From Candidatus Zhuqueibacterota bacterium 4484_219 (lineage in GTDB: Bacteria > Zhuqueibacterota > JdFR-76 > 4484-219), in the NCBI GenBank assembly GCA_002085035.1, contig MZGM01000040.1, forward strand, positions 1 to 12,434: DNA of 12,434 nucleotides. The letters are read 5' to 3'. Positions 1-6,079 of this stretch are shown one piece after another. Below the pieces are notes generated by a model. It saw nothing but the letters and a program-made list of their open reading frames with translations. It had not been told where the DNA came from and made no database searches. A program made the position numbers and the translations under genes. Positions within the stretch are counted from its first letter, which is position 1; the number at the start of each line of letters is the position of its first letter.

Positions 1-414
1 CCTTTGATTGGAATTAATAATAATCAAGGAAAGAATCGTTTTCCCGATATGTCGCATCCCTATTACCCTCCTTTCTTAGAAATAGCTGAAAACACAGCCA
101 TAGATTTAAAAATTCCTCTTCAAAGTGGTGTGTTGATCGGTACCCCCGGGCCCAACTACGAAACGGCTGCCGAGGTGGAAATGTTCCGCCGTCTCGGCGC
201 CGATGCTGTAACTATGTCCACGGTACCAGAGGTAATAACGGCTAATCAACTGGGAGTAAAGGTACTGGGACTTTCTTGCATCACAAATATGGCCACTGGT
301 ATCTCAGAGCAAAAACTTAATCATGCCGAAACAATCAACGTGGCTAAACAAGCTCAAAACAAGTTTCAACAACTAATGAAAGCAATCATTGAAAGACTAC
401 CAGATCACCAATAA
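1..414 (+). CDS. punA: Purine nucleoside phosphorylase, C-terminal part (5' end outside window)
   Basis: This is the last 137 residues of a trimeric-type purine nucleoside phosphorylase, a cytoplasmic salvage enzyme that splits inosine or guanosine with phosphate into base and ribose-1-phosphate. The frame is open from base 1, so the start lies upstream of the window. Visible signatures are GPNYETAAE, which carries the base-binding Glu (Glu201 in human PNP), then GADAVTMSTVPEV (Met219 equivalent) and SCITNM (Asn243 equivalent). The last Asn is known to favour 6-oxopurines in this family. The family usually has Gly rather than Thr before MSTVPE, a minor substitution. The C-terminal helix is complete and ends normally. 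The next gene starts 17 bases downstream on the same strand, so the two are probably cotranscribed. The family assignment is secure; the exact nucleoside preference is inferred. Confidence 0.93.
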   Translation, partial: PLIGINNNQGKNRFPDMSHPYYPPFLEIAENTAIDLKIPLQSGVLIGTPGPNYETAAEVEMFRRLGADAVTMSTVPEVITANQLGVKVLGLSCITNMATGISEQKLNHAETINVAKQAQNKFQQLMKAIIERLPDHQ

Positions 415-431
415 GCTGAAAGGGATTTCTC

Positions 432-2015
432 ATGAATCAAATAGTAGAATGTGTTCCTAATTTCAGCGAAGGACGAGACCAAACAGTTATTAAAGCGATT
501 TCCAGAGAAATCGAAACTACCGAAGGCGTCAAACTACTTGATGTAGACCCAGGAGCTGACACAAATCGAACTGTAATTACTTTTATCGGTACCCCTGAAG
601 GTGTAAAAGAGGCTGCTTTTCGGGCAATCAGGAAAGCTGCAGAGTTGATTGACATGACTAAACATCATGGTGAACATCCTCGCATCGGAGCTGCCGATGT
701 TTGCCCTTTTGTGCCAGTAAGTGGAGTAACCATGGCTGATTGTGTAAAATTGGCTCATGAACTGGGAAAACGCGTAGGAGAGGAACTGGGCGTTCCAGTT
801 TACCTCTATGAAGAAGCTGCCACCAAACCCGAACGCAGAAACCTGGCAGATATTCGCAAAGGGGAATATGAAGGACTGGCAGAAAAACTTAAAGATCCAG
901 CCTGGCAACCAGATTTTGGCCCGGCAGAATTTAATCCGAAATTCGGAGCAGCCATAATCGGGGCTCGAGAATTCCTGATTGCCTACAATGTTAATCTGAA
1001 CACCCGGGATCGTCGAATTGCTCAGGAGATTGCTTTAACCCTTCGAGAATCTGGGCGTACTCGTCGCAATGCTCAAGGTAATGTTGTCCGCGACGAAAAA
1101 GGACAAGCCCTCAAAATTCCAGGAAAGCTCAAAGCAGTAAAAGGAGTTGGTTGGTACATTGAGGAATACGGCCAGGCTCAGGTCTCGTACAATCTGACTA
1201 ACTACAAAATTACTCCTCTTCATGTTCTGTTCGAAGAAACCTGCAAAGAAGCCGAGCGGCTCGGAGCACGGGTCACTGGCAGCGAGTTGGTGGGATTAAT
1301 ACCACTGGCGGCGATGCTGGAAACAGGACGTTACTTTTTGGAAAAGCAGGGTAAATCACCAGGGGTACCGGAAGATGAATTAATCCACATCGCGGTAAAA
1401 TCTCTTGGATTAAATGAACTGAGCAAATTTGAGCCCCAGAAGAAAATCATCGAATACCAATTCCAAGAAAAACATGGCAAACTGGCTAAATTGCCACTCC
1501 ATAAGTTTGCTGATGAACTATCTTTGGACTCACCAACTCCGGGTGGAGGAAGCACCGCGGCATTGGCAGGTACACTGGGAGCTGCACTCTGCGCCATGGT
1601 AGCAAATTTGACCTATGGCAACAAGAAATACCCCGACGTCTGGGAGGAAATGAAAAACCTGGCCTGTCAAGCTCAACAACTCAAAGATAAACTCCTACAG
1701 CTTATTGAGCAAGATTCGGAAGCGTTCAATAAGGTGATGGCTGCCTTTCGGCTGCCCCAGAAAACAAAAGAAGAACAGGAAGCAAAAGCTAAGGCCATTG
1801 AACAGGCCACTAAAGAAGCTACTCTGGTTCCCCTGGAAGTAATGGAAGTTTCTCTCCAGGCAATGGAGTTAGCCAAAATTGCGGCCGAGGGCGGGAATGT
1901 CAATGCTATTAGCGATGCCGGGGTAGGGACTTTCATGAACTATGCCGCTGTCGAGGGCGCTTTTTTAAACGATGGCAAATTTTTCTCAACAATTTTTTCG
2001 CAAAGGGAATATTAG
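432..2015 (+). CDS. ftcD: Bifunctional glutamate formimidoyltransferase / formimidotetrahydrofolate cyclodeaminase, C-terminus truncated
   Basis: The enzyme transfers the formimino group of formiminoglutamate, a histidine breakdown product, to tetrahydrofolate, then deaminates it to 5,10-methenyl-THF and ammonia. The transferase half (about residues 1-300) opens with IVECVPNFSEGRD and contains EHPRIGAADVCPF, where His82 matches the catalytic His82 of mammalian FTCD. The cyclodeaminase half (about 350-513) has PTPGGGSTAALAG near residue 367, a QDSEAF motif with the presumed catalytic Asp428, and GGNVNAISDAGV. The ATG at 432 follows AAAGGGA with normal spacing. After AVEGAFLN (codon ending at 1970) similarity stops. 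Relatives continue with a V(R/L)INL segment and a helix, about 40 more residues (44 in human FTCD), whereas here an unrelated 14-residue tail, DGKFFSTIFSQREY, ends at 2015. The 3' end overlaps the opposite-strand gene by 83 bases. Cyclodeaminase activity may be impaired. Confidence 0.92.
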   Translation: MNQIVECVPNFSEGRDQTVIKAISREIETTEGVKLLDVDPGADTNRTVITFIGTPEGVKEAAFRAIRKAAELIDMTKHHGEHPRIGAADVCPFVPVSGVTMADCVKLAHELGKRVGEELGVPVYLYEEAATKPERRNLADIRKGEYEGLAEKLKDPAWQPDFGPAEFNPKFGAAIIGAREFLIAYNVNLNTRDRRIAQEIALTLRESGRTRRNAQGNVVRDEKGQALKIPGKLKAVKGVGWYIEEYGQAQVSYNLTNYKITPLHVLFEETCKEAERLGARVTGSELVGLIPLAAMLETGRYFLEKQGKSPGVPEDELIHIAVKSLGLNELSKFEPQKKIIEYQFQEKHGKLAKLPLHKFADELSLDSPTPGGGSTAALAGTLGAALCAMVANLTYGNKKYPDVWEEMKNLACQAQQLKDKLLQLIEQDSEAFNKVMAAFRLPQKTKEEQEAKAKAIEQATKEATLVPLEVMEVSLQAMELAKIAAEGGNVNAISDAGVGTFMNYAAVEGAFLNDGKFFSTIFSQREY

Positions 2016-2634
2016 CAATTGCCACAAGAAAAATAAATAATATGAGTAAAAAATAATCTGGAATTTTGATCGAACGCCCCAGGAGGGCGAAAAGATAAAA
2101 TCGGGGTGTTCTGGAGAGAAAAACAGCAAGAAGGTATTTCATTACTGGATAATGAGCCAGAACTACTAAAAAACGCAAAGGATAAAAAGGTACTGGGGTA
2201 AATCCTGCTACTAACAAGGCGCTGAAAGGAGCTTTATTAAATACATCTACCAGTTTGTTAATAATAACGCTATTGCCAATTTTTCTGAAATATCTTAAGT
2301 CGAGAACAAATTTAAAAACAGAATAGTTAAGTGCCTCTGTGATCAAGGTAGCCGAAACAGACACTAAAGTAGTAACTATCGGGGGATAGAACTTGCTAAA
2401 ATAGAAAAATACTGGCTCGTGAGGCACAATGGCAATTAAGAATTGAGAAGGAAAACTGTAAAAGAAAAGAACCCACAAATTTTTGCTTTTCCGGATAGAA
2501 TCGCAGCTGAGCCACAATACAAGTAAAAAAATGATCAAACCAAACTCAAGTACAAATATTGTGGTTCTAATTTTGGGAAGAGGTTGTTTTTCTTTTACAG
2601 ATGGAGGTGAGCAAATGTTTTTATAGGTGTCCAC
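1933..2634 (-). CDS. VTT/DedA-like (SNARE-associated type) integral membrane protein
   Basis: This 233-residue membrane protein resembles the VTT/DedA (TVP38/TMEM64-type) family, proposed lipid scramblases or transporters of the inner membrane. Hydrophobic segments lie at about residues 25-43, 53-70, 84-98, 138-148, 155-175 and 194-212. Recognisable features are PHEPVFFYFSK (71-81), a following glycine-poor helix with E100 and N103, and FTPVPFYPLRF then SRTPRFYLFALLG (145-186), the re-entrant FTPxPF...GRxPRY-like signature. The start is a GTG at 2634 lying inside the preceding radical SAM gene (14-base overlap), which suggests translational coupling. The last 11 residues (LKKRPRQRHSS) are antisense to cyclodeaminase codons and probably foreign, so the natural C-terminus may have been lost. 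The gene is notably AT-rich (17 G+C in bases 2281-2340). The transported substrate is unknown. Confidence 0.75.
   Translation of the reverse strand: MDTYKNICSPPSVKEKQPLPKIRTTIFVLEFGLIIFLLVLWLSCDSIRKSKNLWVLFFYSFPSQFLIAIVPHEPVFFYFSKFYPPIVTTLVSVSATLITEALNYSVFKFVLDLRYFRKIGNSVIINKLVDVFNKAPFSALLVAGFTPVPFYPLRFLVVLAHYPVMKYLLAVFLSRTPRFYLFALLGRSIKIPDYFLLILFIFLVAIANIPFAKKLLRKICHRLKKRPRQRHSS
1960..1985. other. Candidate rearrangement or assembly junction in the 3' end of the cyclodeaminase gene
   Basis: Cyclodeaminase similarity on the plus strand ends at the Leu-Asn codons closing at 1970. On the minus strand the VTT protein reads plausibly to about position 1972, then runs into a basic tail (LKKRPRQRHSS) that is simply the antisense of conserved cyclodeaminase codons. 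Both genes therefore change character at the same point, as expected if two unrelated segments were joined there. The site is rich in T-runs (1961-1966 and 1981-1985). I see no copy of the missing cyclodeaminase C-terminus elsewhere in the window, including near 4200-4330. A genuine insertion or deletion and a misassembly both fit. Confidence 0.55.
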
Positions 2635-3589
2635 TCAAGTTATCCAAAATCAAATACTTGATTGGTTTTTCGGAATTGGCACGGATACTCGTGTTGCAGT
2701 ACCCACATGTATTGGTACTCATAAAATCTCGTTTTATTTCCATTTGAGTTTTGTATTTTCTTAAAATTAAGCCACAAGGTGAAAGTGCACCATCGGGGTT
2801 TACGATAAAGAATCTTTCACCAGCTCGGCAATTGGGAATACTTCCCTGTTCAAAAAACTTGATCATCCTTTTGAAAACATATTCTGAGGCAAAAAAATTC
2901 TTATGTTTTTTCTTGAAATCAAGCAATTGTTTGACTATCTGCTTGAACTCTGGCAGTTCTTTTTGGGAGAGCATGTAATCTTTATTATTTGTTCTCAACC
3001 ATGTGTAAGTGCTAAAATTGATTCTGACGTTCCATCTTTGAGCCAACATAGCCATTTGAAGCAGATCTCTGAAATTGTCTCTTTGAACAACACAACTGAG
3101 AGTAATAGCTTTATGGGGTTCTGAATCCAGTTCATTGACAAGCTTTTCTATTCGCTTAAAAAGTCCGGGAACGCCGCGGAACTCATCATGCCGTTCATCG
3201 GGATAGTCTAAAGAAAGAGAAAACTCATCCACCCCTGCCTCCCGTAGCCGTTGATATCTTTCTTTTGTTAGAAGGGTGCCGTTTGTGGTAACAACTATGT
3301 AGGGAGCTTTGTTTGGTATTCTGATAGCCTTAATGATTTGTTCCAGATCTCTACGAAGCAGTGGCTCACCGCCTGATATCTGGGCTACCACGGGTTGTAT
3401 CTCTCGACAAAGCTCTCCGTACCTTTCAGGAGCAGCTCTTTGCTCATCAACAGGTCCTCCAAGATGGCAATGTTTGCAGTGAGCATTACAACTATAAGTA
3501 ACCTCAAAGGAAACGCAGAATGGTCTTCGGGAAAAATAATTTCTAATCCCTCGCTTTGCTAAAGAGATTGTCCGTTTTACAGAAGTCAT
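2621..3589 (-). CDS. Radical SAM protein with a Twitch-type auxiliary iron-sulfur domain
   Basis: A 322-residue radical SAM enzyme. The canonical CxxxCxxC cluster motif is TYSCNAHCKHC (Cys34, Cys38, Cys41), followed by the SAM-binding SGGEPLL (72-78), the VVTTNGTLL strand and the SLSLD segment (124-128). The C-terminal part carries Cys254-x12-Gly267-x4-Cys272, then Cys295-x2-Cys298. This is the first half of a SPASM domain without the later CxxxxxCxxxC, as in Twitch domains that hold one extra [4Fe-4S] cluster. ATG at 3589 follows a strong AAGAGGAGA (3602-3610) at a rather long spacing of 12 bases. The start overlaps the stop of the upstream CDP-alcohol transferase by 4 bases (ATGA), and its own end overlaps the VTT gene. 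The operon suggests a membrane or lipid-related substrate, but the reaction cannot be read from sequence. Confidence 0.88.
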   Translation of the reverse strand: MTSVKRTISLAKRGIRNYFSRRPFCVSFEVTYSCNAHCKHCHLGGPVDEQRAAPERYGELCREIQPVVAQISGGEPLLRRDLEQIIKAIRIPNKAPYIVVTTNGTLLTKERYQRLREAGVDEFSLSLDYPDERHDEFRGVPGLFKRIEKLVNELDSEPHKAITLSCVVQRDNFRDLLQMAMLAQRWNVRINFSTYTWLRTNNKDYMLSQKELPEFKQIVKQLLDFKKKHKNFFASEYVFKRMIKFFEQGSIPNCRAGERFFIVNPDGALSPCGLILRKYKTQMEIKRDFMSTNTCGYCNTSIRANSEKPIKYLILDNLSGHL

Positions 3590-4197
3590 AACGATAAATA
3601 ATCTCCTCTTTTCGTTTTAAGTCTCTTCTTATTTAACAAATAGATTGAAAACAACTTAACACCGATTAGAATAGCAGCAATTATTGTTGCCACAATCTGG
3701 ATTTGCGGCAAGAAAATCAATAACAATGTTACAATACTTGAGTTGCAAAATTTCCCCCCGGGGCTATAGTTCAACAAATACACTACCTTATCAACTTTGT
3801 AAAAATAATTAGGAGAAATAATATCGTATTTAATAAATTGATAACTTAAGTAGAAATCAATAAATGTGTAATCGATGAGGTACAGAACAACAGGGAGAAA
3901 CAAATACGGTCGAAAATACAGAAAATTAACATAGAAAAACAGTATCTCAACCCGGTCGGCGATAATATCAATCTCCGCTCCTAAAATAGTTTCTTGTTTG
4001 AATTTTCGGGCATAAAATCCATCAATAAAATCTCCCAGCCAATGAATTCCAAAGCCGATAAAATTATAAGTCGGATTCATTTGCGTAATAGCGAGAACAA
4101 AGAAAACAAGGGAGCAGCTCAGCCTCAGCACAGTAATAATATTAGGCACACTGTAAAAGCACTGAGGTTCTCTGGATTCAAACAAATGAATTTTCAA
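3586..4197 (-). CDS. CDP-alcohol phosphatidyltransferase family membrane protein
   Basis: Transfers a phosphatidyl (or similar phospho-) group from a CDP-linked donor to an alcohol, forming a phospholipid head group at the inner membrane. The 203-residue protein carries the complete family signature D-x2-D-G-x2-A-R-x8-G-x3-D-x3-D at residues 56-81 (Asp56, Asp59, Gly60, Ala63, Arg64, Gly73, Asp77, Asp81), so it should be active. SVPNIITVLRL (16-26) is the usual opening of the first membrane helix. About five or six hydrophobic segments follow. The start is taken as TTG at 4197, because the frame has no suitable ATG upstream and a near-consensus promoter at 4237-4265 excludes much further extension. 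It is first in a three-gene operon with 4- and 14-base overlaps. It is AT-rich (13 G+C in bases 3781-3840). The acceptor alcohol (inositol phosphate, glycerol phosphate, serine or other) is not determinable here. Confidence 0.88.
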   Translation of the reverse strand: MKIHLFESREPQCFYSVPNIITVLRLSCSLVFFVLAITQMNPTYNFIGFGIHWLGDFIDGFYARKFKQETILGAEIDIIADRVEILFFYVNFLYFRPYLFLPVVLYLIDYTFIDFYLSYQFIKYDIISPNYFYKVDKVVYLLNYSPGGKFCNSSIVTLLLIFLPQIQIVATIIAAILIGVKLFSIYLLNKKRLKTKRGDYLSL

Positions 4198-4236
4198 TTT
4201 GCGCTCTTTTTCAGGTTTGGTAATTAGATCAAATAA

Positions 4237-4265
4237 ATGTTAAGCAACTTCGACAATAATGTCAA
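4237..4265 (-). promoter_or_regulatory. Sigma-70-type promoter of the CDP-alcohol transferase operon
   Basis: Read on the minus strand, TTGACA (4265-4260) is separated by exactly 17 bases from TAACAT (4242-4237). This is a full-consensus -35 and a good -10. Transcription would begin near 4230, about 33 bases before the TTG start at 4197, which supports that start. Confidence 0.6.
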
Positions 4266-4305
4266 GTGATTTTTTTGTGATTAGCTGTGATGATACCAAA
4301 TCACA
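4266..4305. promoter_or_regulatory. Putative operator: three direct GTGAT repeats and an inverted ATCAC copy
   Basis: GTGAT occurs at 4266-4270, 4277-4281 and 4287-4291, spaced 11 and 10 bases (one helical turn), and the reverse complement ATCAC lies at 4300-4304. The outer copies also make a perfect inverted repeat TGTGATT-N16-AATCACA (4276-4282 and 4299-4305). The cluster abuts the -35 of the minus-strand operon and lies about 25-65 bases before the methyltransferase gene on the other strand. That position suits an activator or a shared regulator of both divergent units. Half-site sequence resembles CRP (TGTGA) but the spacing does not fit a CRP dimer, so the regulator is unknown. Confidence 0.4.
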
Positions 4306-4330
4306 TCTGGAAAATATTTAACAACACATA

Positions 4331-4918
4331 ATGAAACTCTGGGATTTCAAAGCAATAGTTTACCGCTTCTGGCGTCGTTTTTTTCCAATTAACCTTATCT
4401 GGCAAGCAGAGCAAAAGGCGGCCCGGGAGTTATTCGAGCGTGACAATCAAGCAACGCAGCGAGTATTGAATGTAGGTTGCGGCGTAGGCGACAACTTGCC
4501 ATTGACTTCAAATTTCGTGGTACAGGTTGATTTGTCCCAGCAAATGTTGCAACAGGTACGCCAGAAACAATCCTCTGCAAATCAGCGTACCCTACTGGTC
4601 CAGGCTGATGCTACCTCTTTGCCTTTCCGCTCTCAAACTTTTGACATCCTTTTATGCATCGGGGTAACAGAATACATTTCGGATCAAATTTCTCTGCTAA
4701 AGGAATTCCAGCGAGTTCTTGTTCCTGAGGGAGGGATGCTCATCACCATTTCTCATCGGCATCCCCTGAATTATCTACGTCTTTTGCTCGGACACCAGTT
4801 GCATTTGTTGCCAGAAGAAAAATTCAGCCGTCTCTTGCAGAGCTTCAATTTCCGTTTGATAGCCAGTCGACGTACATTGATTCAACAACAATTTTGGACT
4901 AAAAAAATCGATAAATAA
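4331..4918 (+). CDS. Class I SAM-dependent methyltransferase
   Basis: A 195-residue soluble methyltransferase of the UbiE/COQ5-like (methyltransferase 11) type. The SAM-binding motif I is VLNVGCGVGDN (45-55), the acidic motif II residue that contacts the ribose is Asp67 in VQVDLS, and motif III lies in QADATSLPF...TFDILLCIG (91-111). VLVPEGGMLITISH (129-142) is the typical strand following motif III. The N-terminus, with several Arg and Trp residues, could lie against a membrane. The gene stands alone: about 133 bases separate it from the divergent operon and 141 bases with a promoter separate it from the next gene. No clear Shine-Dalgarno sequence precedes the ATG. The substrate is unknown; neighbouring lipid genes make a lipid or quinone substrate conceivable but nothing in the sequence shows it. 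Confidence 0.85.
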   Translation: MKLWDFKAIVYRFWRRFFPINLIWQAEQKAARELFERDNQATQRVLNVGCGVGDNLPLTSNFVVQVDLSQQMLQQVRQKQSSANQRTLLVQADATSLPFRSQTFDILLCIGVTEYISDQISLLKEFQRVLVPEGGMLITISHRHPLNYLRLLLGHQLHLLPEEKFSRLLQSFNFRLIASRRTLIQQQFWTKKIDK

Positions 4919-4985
4919 ATACCCAATTCAAATTCCTGAAACACACTTAACCCCTCAATTCTACAACGAAGATTTCATTTCGGAC

Positions 4986-5014
4986 TTGATTCATTTCCCA
5001 AAATTTGGTATATT
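4986..5014 (+). promoter_or_regulatory. Candidate sigma-70 promoter for the PAP2 / beta-CASP operon
   Basis: TTGATT (4986-4991) and TATATT (5009-5014) are spaced by 17 bases in the 141-base gap between the methyltransferase and the PAP2 gene. Transcription would start near 5021, about 38 bases before the ATG at 5060. The rest of the gap shows no convincing terminator or reading frame. Confidence 0.45.
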
Positions 5015-5059
5015 TTTAAATCTGTAGCAAGTTAACCAACCCTTTAGATAACAGAGAAA

Positions 5060-6055
5060 ATGAATCTAAGCCAGTTATTCAGTCGTCAAAATCGAAAATT
5101 CAACATTACTGTCCTTGTTGTGGTGGTCCTGTATTTTATCCTCCAAAATCAGGTTACTCATTTGCGTCCAGATCATGCCTTTCTGGGGCTGTTGATAATT
5201 AGTTTGGCCTTTTTAGGAAAGGAAAAGGCCAGACGTTTTCTGATTGATTGGGCTCCATTTATCCTATTTTTGATTGCTTATGATATGATGCGGGGGGTAG
5301 CAGATAGCATTCGCGGAGTAATTCATGTACAAGAACCTTATCAATGGGAACACTGGCTCTTTGCCAAATTTTTTAGCGGTGAAATCCCTGCATTTTATCT
5401 TCAGCGAGTACAATATGAATTAGGCGATTCAATTCTACGCAAGTTTCTCGATATTATGGGCGCCAATTTTTACACCCTGCATTTTACCATTCCCCTACTC
5501 GTAGGTTGGGTCCTCTGGCATACTACCAATGATCGCAAAATGTTCTACCGCTTCGCTTACACCTTGACTGTTCTTAACGTTATGGCCTTAATTACTTTTA
5601 TGCTTTACCCTGCCGCTCCACCATGGTATGTTTACTACTATGGATTTGTACAGCCAGCTCACACAAGCTTTTGGGGATTAAGTGCTGGATCTCTAATAAA
5701 TGTAGACAGGCTTCTGGGAGTACACATTTTCAGTACCATCTGGGATTCCTTCAATCCTAACCACTTTGCCGCAATTCCATCGCTTCACGGTGCCTATCCA
5801 ATCGTAGCTGCTCTTTTCCTATATCGTAAATTTAGGCGTTACCCGGTAATACTAATCGTCTATCCACTATTAGTGTGGTTTTCAGCTGTCTATTTGAACC
5901 AACACTACATAATTGACCTAATCATTGGAGGTGCTTATCTATTGGTGGCTTATGGAATTGTGGAATATTTCCTTTATCCCAAACTATTTACACGCTTTTT
6001 GGAAAAAAAGACCATCCCAATAAATACAAATACTGTTCTCCTTACTGAAAAGTAA
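5060..6055 (+). CDS. PAP2-family, AUR1 / inositol-phosphorylceramide-synthase-like membrane protein
   Basis: A 331-residue polytopic membrane protein of the PAP2_3/AUR1-like group, whose studied members move phospho-head groups between lipids (for example phosphoinositol to ceramide) or remove lipid phosphates. Family marks are YPAAPPW (183-189), AAIPSLHGAYP with catalytic-type His243, and VYLNQHYIIDLIIGG with His282 and Asp286. This gives the His...His-x3-Asp triad of fungal Aur1. Hydrophobic segments lie at about 16-30, 41-52, 64-76, 142-154, 166-182, 245-255, 262-279 and 285-305. A promoter candidate lies just upstream and the next gene begins 24 bases downstream, so it likely leads an operon. 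The divergent CDP-alcohol transferase nearby is compatible with a head-group pathway. Phosphatase versus transferase activity, and the lipid acceptor, cannot be decided by sequence reading. Confidence 0.82.
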   Translation: MNLSQLFSRQNRKFNITVLVVVVLYFILQNQVTHLRPDHAFLGLLIISLAFLGKEKARRFLIDWAPFILFLIAYDMMRGVADSIRGVIHVQEPYQWEHWLFAKFFSGEIPAFYLQRVQYELGDSILRKFLDIMGANFYTLHFTIPLLVGWVLWHTTNDRKMFYRFAYTLTVLNVMALITFMLYPAAPPWYVYYYGFVQPAHTSFWGLSAGSLINVDRLLGVHIFSTIWDSFNPNHFAAIPSLHGAYPIVAALFLYRKFRRYPVILIVYPLLVWFSAVYLNQHYIIDLIIGGAYLLVAYGIVEYFLYPKLFTRFLEKKTIPINTNTVLLTEK

Positions 6056-6079
6056 TCTCTTGGACAAAATTCAGATCCA

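Noticed and set aside
1971..2015. Simple frameshift as the cause of the FTCD C-terminal divergence
   Set aside because: The bases following 1970 are explained by the opposite-strand membrane gene rather than by a shifted INL-type sequence, so a junction fits better than an indel.
2751..3124. Plus-strand open frames opposite the radical SAM gene
   Set aside because: They are shadows of a gene with clear catalytic motifs and show no family features or ribosome binding sites.
4286..4305. CRP binding site
   Set aside because: TGTGA and TCACA are present but separated by 10 bases instead of 6, so a classical CRP dimer site does not fit; kept only as an unassigned operator.
4198..4330. Displaced remnant of the missing cyclodeaminase C-terminus at the other end of the minus-strand block
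   Set aside because: No frame in this gap reads as the expected INL-containing segment, so a simple insertion into ftcD with both halves retained is not supported.
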